From positions 23,778 to 87,777 of the forward strand of contig NZ_NVQF01000017.1 in NCBI RefSeq assembly GCF_002592005.1: a stretch of 64,000 bases of DNA. Direction: 5' to 3'. The notes beneath the pieces are model-generated. The model had not been told where the DNA came from. It ran no database searches and was given only the letters and a program-made list of their open reading frames with translations. Position numbers and translations under genes: made by a program. The DNA comes from Mycolicibacterium palauense (GTDB taxonomy: Bacteria; Actinomycetota; Actinomycetes; Mycobacteriales; Mycobacteriaceae). This document shows positions 57,059 through 64,000 of this stretch, piece after piece. Position 1 is the stretch's first letter. Every line of letters starts with the position of its first letter.

Positions 57059-58464
57059 CGGCCCGCCGCCAATCCGAGCAGCGGAGAACCGGCGGCGTCC
57101 ACCGGCAGGATCCGCCCCGCGCCGTCGGCCATGCCGAGCCCGGCCAGCCAGGTTTCGAATTCCGGTGCCGGGCGGAGTTTCAGGGCCTGCCGGGCATACA
57201 GCGCGTCGTGAAACGACAGGCTCTGATAGCCGAGCATCACGTCGTCGGCCCCGGGCACCGTGATGACGAAGGCGACCCCCGCCGCCCCGAGCAGCGTCAG
57301 CAGGGTGTCCATGTCGTCCTGGTCGGCCTCGGCGTGGTTGGTGTAGCACACGTCGACCCCCATCGGCAGGCCGAGCAGCTTGCCGCAGAAGTGGTCCTCG
57401 AGCCCCGCCCGGATGATCTGCTTCCCGTCGTAGAGGTACTCCGGCCCGATGAATCCCACCACGGTGTTGACCAGCAGCGGGTCCAGGGCGCGGGCCACCG
57501 CGTAGGCGCGGGCTTCCAGGGTCTGCTGGTCGACCGGGCGGCCGCCGGTGCCCAGGTGCGCCCCGGCGGACAACGACGAACCCTGGCCGGTCTCGAGATA
57601 CATGACGTTGCCGCCGACCGTGCCGCGGCCCAGCGAGCGGCCGGCCTCGTTGGCTTCCGCGAGCATCGACAGATTGACCCCGAAGCCGGCGTTGGCGCCC
57701 TCGGTGCCGGCGATGGACTGGAACACCAGATCGACCGGGGCGCCGGCCTCGATCAGCTCCATCGTGGTGGTGACGTGGGCCAGCACGCACGACTGCATGG
57801 GAATCTCGAAGCGGCAGCGGATTTCGTCGAGCAGGACAAGCAGCTCGGCGGTGGCCTGCGGCGAGTCGGTGGCGGGGTTGATGCCGATGACGGCGTCACC
57901 GCAGCCCAGCAGCAGACCGTCCAGTGTCGCCGCGGCGATGCCGCGCGGGTCGTCGGTGGGATGGTTGGGCTGCAGTCGGGTCGCCAGCGTCCCGGGCCGG
58001 CCGATGGTGGTCCGGAAGGCGGCGGTGACGACGGTCGCGGCGGCCACGGCGATCAGGTCCTGATTGCGCATGATCTTCGAGGTGGCCGCCACCATCTCCG
58101 GTGTCAGCCCCGCGCTCACACCGGCGATCCGTTCGGCGGCGTCGGCGCGGGCGGCCGTCTCCAGCAGCCAGTCCCGCAGCCCACCGACCGTCAGATGCGA
58201 TACGGCCGAGAAGGACTGCCGATCGTGGCCGTCGATGATGAGCCTGGTGACCTCGTCGGTCTCGTAGGGGACGAGCTCCTCGTTGAGGAAGACCTCCAGC
58301 GGCAGGTCGGCAAGGGCCCACGCGGCCGCGGCGCGTTCGGCGTCGGACTCGGCGGCGCAGCCCGCCAGCTGGTCACCCGATCGGGCCGGGGTGGCCTTGG
58401 CCATCAGGTCCACCAGCCCGTCGAATTCGTAGGACGTGCCGGAGATCGTCTGGCGATAGGTCAT
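57055..58464 (-). CDS. eutB: Ethanolamine ammonia-lyase large subunit
   Basis: 469 residues. EutB TIM barrel: MRNQDLIAVAAATVVTAAFRTTIGRPGTLATRLQPNHPTDD, GDAVIGINPATDS, FQSIAGTEGANAGFGVNLSML, YLETGQGSSLSAGAHLG, and VCYTNHAEADQDDMDTLL. Coenzyme B12-dependent. No eut microcompartment shell, reactivase (eutA) or permease gene is in the window, so this is the minimal actinobacterial type. Confidence 0.95.
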   Translation of the reverse strand: MTYRQTISGTSYEFDGLVDLMAKATPARSGDQLAGCAAESDAERAAAAWALADLPLEVFLNEELVPYETDEVTRLIIDGHDRQSFSAVSHLTVGGLRDWLLETAARADAAERIAGVSAGLTPEMVAATSKIMRNQDLIAVAAATVVTAAFRTTIGRPGTLATRLQPNHPTDDPRGIAAATLDGLLLGCGDAVIGINPATDSPQATAELLVLLDEIRCRFEIPMQSCVLAHVTTTMELIEAGAPVDLVFQSIAGTEGANAGFGVNLSMLAEANEAGRSLGRGTVGGNVMYLETGQGSSLSAGAHLGTGGRPVDQQTLEARAYAVARALDPLLVNTVVGFIGPEYLYDGKQIIRAGLEDHFCGKLLGLPMGVDVCYTNHAEADQDDMDTLLTLLGAAGVAFVITVPGADDVMLGYQSLSFHDALYARQALKLRPAPEFETWLAGLGMADGAGRILPVDAAGSPLLGLAAGR

Positions 58465-58717
58465 GTCACCACCCCGACGCCGTGACCTCCAGGCCGACAT
58501 CCGGGCCGGTGAGATGCCATCTCGCGCTCCTGCCGATTGAATTCGGTTGCGGCCGTGGGGCTCCCCGCGTCGGCGTCGGTGACGTGCGCCCTCACACCCG
58601 ACGGTCGGCGGTGCCCGCACTCACCGTTGAGCGGCTTCTAAAGGTAGGTAGAACAACCTTTGGATGTTCACCGTATCGCCCCGCCGTGGGCCTGTCCACC
58701 GATGCCGGGTCGGGCCG
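58465..58717 (-). promoter_or_regulatory. Upstream region of eutB
   Basis: 253 bp without a gene. Contains an inverted repeat with AAAGGT (58640-58645) and ACCTTT (58656-58661), imperfectly extended inward, in an AT-richer patch: a candidate operator. A cobalamin riboswitch was looked for and not recognised. Confidence 0.35.
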
Positions 58718-59488
58718 TCAGCGCAGGTGCTTACGCAGGAACTCCAGGTCGCCGGCATGGCCGGCGCTGGGGGTCTCGACGACCACGTCGCACCCGGCGT
58801 CGCGGCACACGGTGGCGATGAGATCCGAATCAAAGGTGCCCGAATCGAAGTTGGCGTGCCGGTCGGCGCCGGAATCGAACGCGTCGCGGGAGTTGTTGGC
58901 GTGCACCAGGTCGATGCGTCCGGTGATCGATCTGACCCGGTCGACGATCTCGACGAGCTTCTCGCCCCCGGCCCAGGCGTGGCAGGTGTCGAGCACGAAG
59001 CCCGGCCCGAACTCGCCCACCGCGTCCCAGAGCATCGCAAGGCGGTCGAACCTGCGCGCCATCGCGTTGTCGCCGCCCGCGGTGTTCTCGATCAGAATGG
59101 GCAACGGGAAACCACCGTCGGCCTCCGCACGCTCAAAAAGCTTGCGCCAGTTGTCCACACCGACCCTGGGATCATCCTTGGCCGTCACGTGCCCGCCGTG
59201 CACGACCAGCCCCTTGGCGCCGACGGCGGCCGCGGCCGCGGCGTGCTGGTGCAGGATCTTGCGGCTCGGGATCCGGATCTTGTTGTTGGTCGAGGCCACG
59301 TTGACCAGGTACGGCGCATGGATGTAGATGCCGAGATCGCTGGCGCGCAGGGCCTCGGAGTCCGGATGCTCGACGGGTTTCTTCCAGCTCTGGGGGTCAC
59401 CGAGGAAGAACTGGATGACCTCGGCGCCGGCGGACTGTGCGGCAGCCAGTGGATCCACGGAGTCGACGTGTGCGCCTAACAGAGCCAT
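58718..59488 (-). CDS. Endonuclease IV (Nfo/End) family protein
   Basis: 256 residues with the zinc-dependent AP endonuclease TIM barrel: MALLGAHVDSVDPLAAAQSAGAEVIQFFLGDPQSW, YIHAPYLVNVAS, VVHGGHV, LIENTAGGDNAMAR, LDTCHAWAGG, DLVHANNSRDAFDSGADRH. It resembles M. tuberculosis End (Rv0670, 252 residues). Incises abasic sites in base excision repair. It is not at the usual rpo-region locus, so it could be the relocated gene or a paralogue. Confidence 0.85.
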   Translation of the reverse strand: MALLGAHVDSVDPLAAAQSAGAEVIQFFLGDPQSWKKPVEHPDSEALRASDLGIYIHAPYLVNVASTNNKIRIPSRKILHQHAAAAAAVGAKGLVVHGGHVTAKDDPRVGVDNWRKLFERAEADGGFPLPILIENTAGGDNAMARRFDRLAMLWDAVGEFGPGFVLDTCHAWAGGEKLVEIVDRVRSITGRIDLVHANNSRDAFDSGADRHANFDSGTFDSDLIATVCRDAGCDVVVETPSAGHAGDLEFLRKHLR

Positions 59489-59533
59489 GCCTCCAGACTA
59501 GGTCGGCACGGACGCGGGAGAAGGGGCCGGCGG

Positions 59534-60538
59534 TCAGGCGCCGTGCCCGACGGGCACCCGTTCTCCGGGGCGGGTCGGCCCGGGAGGGCTGCCGTCGCCG
59601 AACGGGCGGCCCCCCAGCGACTCACGGCCGTGCTGGGTCAGCCAGTTGGTCGGGTCGGGCCCCTTGGGGACCACGCGGGTGGGATTGATGTCGGCGTGCA
59701 CGATGTAGTAGTGCTGCTTGATCTGCACGAAGTCGATCGTGTCGCCGAAGCCCGGTGTCTGGAAGAGATCACGCGCGTAGGCCCACAGCACCGGCATCTC
59801 GGCGAGTTTCTGCCGGTTGCACTTGAAGTGGCCGTGGTAGACCGCGTCGAAACGGGCCAGGGTGGTGAACAGCCGGACGTCGGCCTCGGTGATCGTGTCG
59901 CCCACGAGATAGCGCTGCGCGGCCAGCCGGTCGCTCACCCAGTCCAGCGCGGAGAACAGCCGGTCGTAGGCGGCGTCGTAGGCCCGCTGCGAGCCCGCGA
60001 ACCCGCACCGGTAGACCCCGTTGTTGATCTCGGTGTACACGCGGTGGGCGACCCGGTCGATCTCCTCGCGCAGCGCCTCCGGATACAGCTGCGGGGCCCC
60101 CGCCCGGTGGTAGGCGCTCCACTGCGTGGACAGGTCCACGGTCATCTGGGCGAAGTCGTTGGTGACGACCTGCCCGGTGGGGACGTCGACGATGGCCGGC
60201 ACCGTGATGCCCTTGGGGTAGTCGGGGTAGCGCTTCAGGTAGGCGTCGCGCAGCCGGGGAATGCCCAGTACCGGATCCACCCCGCCCGGGTCCAGATCGA
60301 AGGTCCAGCTGCGCTCGTCGTGGGTGGGGCCGCAGAAGCCGATGGACAGCACGTCCTCGAGCCCGAGCAGCCGCCGCACGATGATCGCGCGGTTGGCCCA
60401 CGGGCACGCCCGCGCCACCACCAGCCGGTAGCGGCCGGGCTGCACCGGGTAGCCGTCACGGCCGTCGGCGGTGATGCGCGTGGTGATGTAGTTGGTGTCG
60501 CGCCGGAATTCGCCGCCACCGGCCACGTAGGACGCCAT
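59534..60538 (-). CDS. Xi-class glutathione transferase-like protein (glutathionyl-hydroquinone reductase family)
   Basis: 334 residues. YRLVVARACPWANRAIIVRRLLGLEDVLS contains the catalytic CPW (Cys about 45); thioredoxin-like domain with VPAIVD, then helical domain INNGVYRCGFAGSQRAYDAAYDRLF and ITEADVRLFTTLARFDAVYHGHFKCN. ECM4/YqjG-type enzymes reduce glutathionyl-hydroquinones. Mycobacteria make mycothiol instead of glutathione, so the physiological thiol is uncertain. ATG 60538 chosen over GTG 60544. Confidence 0.88.
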   Translation of the reverse strand: MASYVAGGGEFRRDTNYITTRITADGRDGYPVQPGRYRLVVARACPWANRAIIVRRLLGLEDVLSIGFCGPTHDERSWTFDLDPGGVDPVLGIPRLRDAYLKRYPDYPKGITVPAIVDVPTGQVVTNDFAQMTVDLSTQWSAYHRAGAPQLYPEALREEIDRVAHRVYTEINNGVYRCGFAGSQRAYDAAYDRLFSALDWVSDRLAAQRYLVGDTITEADVRLFTTLARFDAVYHGHFKCNRQKLAEMPVLWAYARDLFQTPGFGDTIDFVQIKQHYYIVHADINPTRVVPKGPDPTNWLTQHGRESLGGRPFGDGSPPGPTRPGERVPVGHGA

Positions 60539-60599
60539 GGTCACCGCCTTTCCCGCCTTCGCCTTCCCGACGGGCCCGGCCGCCGAGGTCTTGCCCCGG

Positions 60600-61010
60600 C
60601 TACGCGTCGAGTTCCCGAGCGACCGCCTTGACGACCTCGGACACCCGGCGGGCCACCTTGCGGTCGGGGTAGCGCCCCTTGCGCAGTTCGGGCTGGACGG
60701 TTCCCTCCAGCAGCGTGATCATGTCCTCGACCATCCCGTGCAGCTCGTCGGGGCTGTGCTTGTGCTCCGGGGTGCTGGCCTCGCGGCGGGTCCGCGACAG
60801 GCTCGGCGGCGGGTCGATCAGTTTGACGCTGAGCGCCTGCGGTCCGCGCCGACCCGAGGCCACACCGAATTCCACCCGCTGACCCGCCTTGAGCCCGTCG
60901 ACACCCGCAGGCAACGCCGACGAGCGGACGTACACGTCTTCCCCGTCCTCCTGGGACAGGAAGCCGAAGCCCTTCTCGGGGTCGTACCACTTCACCCTGC
61001 CGGTCGGCAC
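60600..61010 (-). CDS. cspB: Cold-shock-domain protein CspB
   Basis: 136 residues (135 in Rv0871). N-terminal cold-shock domain with RNP motifs [19 protein letters not shown] and DVYVRSSAL, joined to an actinobacterial C-terminal domain ending [26 protein letters not shown]. Nucleic-acid chaperone. GTG 61010 gives the family N-terminus; GTG 61019 would add three residues. Confidence 0.92.
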   Translation of the reverse strand: MPTGRVKWYDPEKGFGFLSQEDGEDVYVRSSALPAGVDGLKAGQRVEFGVASGRRGPQALSVKLIDPPPSLSRTRREASTPEHKHSPDELHGMVEDMITLLEGTVQPELRKGRYPDRKVARRVSEVVKAVARELDA

Positions 61011-61177
61011 TGGTCTCACCTGCTTGTCCTACGGGCCGCCGGTCGCGGCGACCAGCCTCGTCACATAATTAAGCGTCCCGCCTTCGCAGGACGCGATTGA
61101 CTGCTGATCCTACTCGGCCGACAGTCCGGCCAGCACCTCAGTTCCCTCGGTAGGCTGGCCCTACCCTTGGAGGAAGT

Positions 61178-61591
61178 ATGCGCCTGATCCTGAACGTCAT
61201 TTGGCTGATCTTCGGTGGTCTCTGGCTCGCGCTGGGCTACCTTCTGGCGGCGCTGATCTGTTTCGTCCTGATCATCACGATCCCGTTCGGTTTCGCCGCG
61301 CTGCGGATCGCGTCGTTCGCCCTGTGGCCGTTCGGCCGCACGCTGGTGGACAAGCCGGACACCGGCGCCGGGGCCGTGATCGGCAACGTCATCTGGATCA
61401 TTCTGTTCGGATGGTGGCTGGCGCTGGGCCATCTGGTCAGCGCCGTCGCCATGGCGGTCACGATCATCGGGATCCCGCTGGCGCTGGCGGACCTCAAGAT
61501 GATCCCGGTGTCGCTGGTGCCGCTGGGCAAGGACATCATTCCGGTCGACCAGGCCCGGCAGGGTTACCGCGGTATCGAGGTACCCACATGA
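61178..61591 (+). CDS. YccF-domain inner membrane protein (Rv0870c homologue)
   Basis: 137 residues with duplicated YccF domains: RLILNVIWLIFGGLWLALGYLLAALICFVLIITIPFGFAALRIA and a second IGNVIWIILFGWWLALGHLVSAVAMAVTIIGIPLALADLK, about four helices. Function unknown. ATG preceded by GGAGGAAG. ATGA overlap with moaA2. Confidence 0.9.
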   Translation: MRLILNVIWLIFGGLWLALGYLLAALICFVLIITIPFGFAALRIASFALWPFGRTLVDKPDTGAGAVIGNVIWIILFGWWLALGHLVSAVAMAVTIIGIPLALADLKMIPVSLVPLGKDIIPVDQARQGYRGIEVPT

Positions 61592-62655
61592 CGGTGACCG
61601 CCCTGGGACTGCCCTCGGTGCTCAAGCCGGCCGCACGGGGGGCCGCGGGAGAGGCCCCGCGAGAGGGCCCGCTGATCGACACGTTCGGCCGGGTCGCCAC
61701 CGACCTTCGGGTGTCGTTGACGGACCGCTGCAACCTTCGGTGCACCTACTGCATGCCGGCCGAGGGTTTGGACTGGCTGCCCGACGATCGCCTGCTTTCC
61801 CCCGAGGAGCTGACCCGGCTGCTGCGGGTCGCGGTCACCCGGCTGGGGATCACCAACGTGCGGTTCACCGGCGGGGAACCGCTGCTGGCCCGCGACCTCG
61901 AGCACATCGTGGCGGCCACCGCGGCCCTGGTGCCGCGCCCCGAGATCGCGCTGACCACCAACGGACTCGGCCTCAAGCACCGCGCCGAGGCGCTGGCCGC
62001 CGCCGGCCTCGACCGCGTCAACGTCTCCCTGGACACCGTGGATGCCGCACGGTTCGCCGCCATCACCCGCCGCGACCGGCTCGCCGACGTGCTGGCCGGG
62101 CTGCGATCGGCGCAGCGCGCCGGGCTGGGACCGGTCAAGGTCAACGCGGTGCTCGATCCCGACACCGGGCGCGAGGACGTGGTGGCGCTGCTGCGCTACT
62201 GCGTCGAACACGGATACCAGCTGCGGGTGATCGAGCAGATGCCGTTGGACGCCGGCCACCAGTGGCGCCGCGGCCAGGCGCTGAGCGCCGAGGACATCCT
62301 GACCGCGCTCTCACACCACTTCGACCTCACGCCCGACCCCCGCCCCCGCGGCTCGGCCCCGGCGCAGCTGTGGCAGGTCGACGGCGGCCCTGCGAGCGTG
62401 GGGGTGATCGCCTCGGTGTCGCAGGCCTTCTGCGCCGCGTGCGACCGCACCCGCCTGACCGCCGACGGACAGGTGCGTAACTGCCTGTTCGCCACCACCG
62501 AGACCGATCTGCGCTCGCTGTTGCGCGACGGCGCCGACGACGCCGCCCTGGAGGCGGCGTGGCGCTCGGCGATGTGGAGCAAGGCGGCCGGCCACGGCAT
62601 CAACGATCCCGGGTTCGTCCAACCGGAGCGGCCCATGAGCGCGATCGGCGGCTGA
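61588..62655 (+). CDS. moaA2: MoaA2, GTP 3',8-cyclase
   Basis: 355 residues. Radical SAM cluster DRCNLRCTYC (Cys 48, 52, 55), GGEPLL, and the C-terminal cluster FCAACDRTRLTADGQVRNCLF, with C-terminal GG. First step of molybdenum cofactor biosynthesis, GTP to cyclic pyranopterin precursor with MoaC. Coupled to the YccF gene (ATGA) and followed 1 bp later by moaD2, as in M. tuberculosis. Confidence 0.95.
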   Translation: MTVTALGLPSVLKPAARGAAGEAPREGPLIDTFGRVATDLRVSLTDRCNLRCTYCMPAEGLDWLPDDRLLSPEELTRLLRVAVTRLGITNVRFTGGEPLLARDLEHIVAATAALVPRPEIALTTNGLGLKHRAEALAAAGLDRVNVSLDTVDAARFAAITRRDRLADVLAGLRSAQRAGLGPVKVNAVLDPDTGREDVVALLRYCVEHGYQLRVIEQMPLDAGHQWRRGQALSAEDILTALSHHFDLTPDPRPRGSAPAQLWQVDGGPASVGVIASVSQAFCAACDRTRLTADGQVRNCLFATTETDLRSLLRDGADDAALEAAWRSAMWSKAAGHGINDPGFVQPERPMSAIGG

Positions 62656-62656
62656 C

Positions 62657-62989
62657 ATGGTCGATTCGCACGCGAAGACAGCGACACGGACACCTCCCCA
62701 GACAGCCCCAGAAACGGCCACAGAGACGGCAGAGACTCATGTGACTCTCACTGTCCGGTTCTTTGCCGCGGCGCGGGCAGCGGCCGGTGTCGACGAAGAG
62801 CCCGCCGTGTTGCCCGCCGGCGCGACCGTCGCCGCACTGTCCGAGCGACTCCGGGGTCGCGGCGGCGAGCTCGCCCGGGTGCTGCCCCGGTGTTCGTTTT
62901 TGTGCGATGGCGTGGCCGTTCGCGACCTGGAGCGACGTCTGGAGCACGGTCAGACGGTCGACGTGCTGCCCCCATTCGCGGGGGGCTGA
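62657..62989 (+). CDS. moaD2: MoaD2, molybdopterin synthase small subunit
   Basis: 110 residues; ubiquitin-like fold VTLTVRFFAAARAAAGVDEEPAVLPAGATVAALSERL ending VDVLPPFAGG, whose C-terminal GG is thiocarboxylated. About 25 extra N-terminal residues (Thr/Ala/Glu-rich) relative to M. tuberculosis MoaD2 (92) suggest the true start could be a later in-frame codon such as GTG just before TLTVRFF. Confidence 0.92.
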   Translation: MVDSHAKTATRTPPQTAPETATETAETHVTLTVRFFAAARAAAGVDEEPAVLPAGATVAALSERLRGRGGELARVLPRCSFLCDGVAVRDLERRLEHGQTVDVLPPFAGG

Positions 62990-62990
62990 C

Positions 62991-63006
62991 AGTGATTTAC
63001 CTCACA
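62991..63006. promoter_or_regulatory. CRP (Rv3676-type) binding site upstream of rpfA
   Basis: AGTGA-TTTACC-TCACA, one mismatch from the CRP consensus TGTGA-N6-TCACA, immediately after the moaD2 stop. rpfA is a known CRP-activated gene in M. tuberculosis. Confidence 0.7.
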
Positions 63007-63224
63007 TCACGAATCAGTAACGAATTGACCGAATCGCACCAATGGTCACCTGCCGACCTGGGAGAACGGCGTCGCGTCGTGGGGATTTAGAGTCCTTTTA
63101 AGATTTGCCGCCAACGGAAACACACAGGGAATCAAAAGGTGACGGGTCCCCCACCGCCCGTTACCGTCGACTTCCAAGCCCGCCGAGCAGTTCCGAGCGG
63201 CAGGCCCTCCCCCTCTTTGAGCGC

Positions 63225-63428
63225 CTAGCTCCGTCCGCGAAGAAGGGGACCGACGACGAACAATCGGACGGAGACGGGGGACCCACCGGGTCCACCGAAG
63301 TGAGGACCTGGGGCCGCTCGCGGCTCCTGGGGTGAAGCCGGAAACGATCCCGACGGGATCGAGGACGGCCGGGCAACCTCTCCAGCCCGAACCCGACAGC
63401 TGACTCCGTAGGCGCAGACAGAGAGGAC
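63225..63428 (+). ncRNA. c-di-AMP (ydaO/yuaA-type) riboswitch in the rpfA leader
   Basis: Conserved ydaO blocks are visible: GGGGTGAAGCCGG (63331-63343), GGCCGGGCAACC, AGCCCGAACCCGACAGCTGA and CCGTAGGCG near 63404-63416. This class precedes cell-wall hydrolase and rpf genes in actinobacteria and turns expression off when c-di-AMP binds. Boundaries are approximate. Confidence 0.75.
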
Positions 63429-63436
63429 CTACCTGA

Positions 63437-64000
<564 letters not shown>

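Noticed and set aside
58465..58717. Cobalamin riboswitch for eutB
   Set aside because: No B12-box-like conserved core was recognised in the upstream region.

Overview
The window is high-GC DNA from a mycobacterium, most like an environmental Mycolicibacterium-type species. The evidence is a long stretch of gene order shared with the Rv0910 to Rv0867c block of M. tuberculosis in inverted orientation: SRPBCC toxin/antitoxin, ctpE, beta-lactamase-like protein, MBL protein, echA6, accD3, prrAB, Rv0898c, Rv0897c, gltA2, pdxH, citA, fprB, AurF-like diiron protein, serC, sepH, Rv0882, Rv0881, Rv0879c, Rv0877, Rv0876c, Rv0875c, cspB, YccF, moaA2, moaD2, rpfA. Leaderless promoters and GTG starts are common. 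No tRNA, rRNA, insertion sequence, phage or CRISPR array was seen.

Layout. 1-7.5 kb: a leftward operon (echA6, metallo-hydrolase, penicillin-binding-like lipoprotein, calcium ATPase ctpE, antitoxin, SRPBCC toxin, mycolic-acid-type methyltransferase cut by the window edge). 7.6-9.1 kb: accD3. 9.1-17.2 kb, an insertion relative to M. tuberculosis: a DevS/DosT-like heme sensor kinase behind a plasma-membrane H+-type P-ATPase, then a heterodimeric ABC exporter. 17.4-27.9 kb: prrAB, FKBP, core metabolism (two citrate synthases, pdxH) and a MarR-controlled drug efflux gene.

27.9-41.3 kb is the main accessory island. It holds two flavin reductases, a RibBA-like protein that has lost catalytic residues in both domains, an MFS permease, a complete dipeptide-type ABC importer, a HutC/GntR regulator, a solute-binding-like protein without a signal peptide, and an NtaA/DszA-type FMNH2-dependent monooxygenase. 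Together these look like an uptake and oxidation system for an unidentified N-, S- or flavin-like compound. 41.4-45.6 kb: an ABC ATPase and a ProVWX-type glycine betaine importer. 45.8-58.5 kb: conserved mycobacterial genes, then eutCB (ethanolamine ammonia-lyase) without microcompartment genes. 58.7-63.4 kb: endonuclease IV, glutathionyl-hydroquinone-reductase-like transferase, cspB, yccF, moaA2, moaD2.

The right end carries rpfA behind a CRP-type site and a c-di-AMP (ydaO-type) riboswitch. rpfA breaks off in a perfect 59-bp fold-back followed by a degraded Nextera adapter, so the last ~130 bases are a library/assembly artefact rather than genome. A second recurring oddity is a set of short tandem duplications anchored on or beside gene stop codons (prrA, FKBP, gltA2, eutC, weaker elsewhere).
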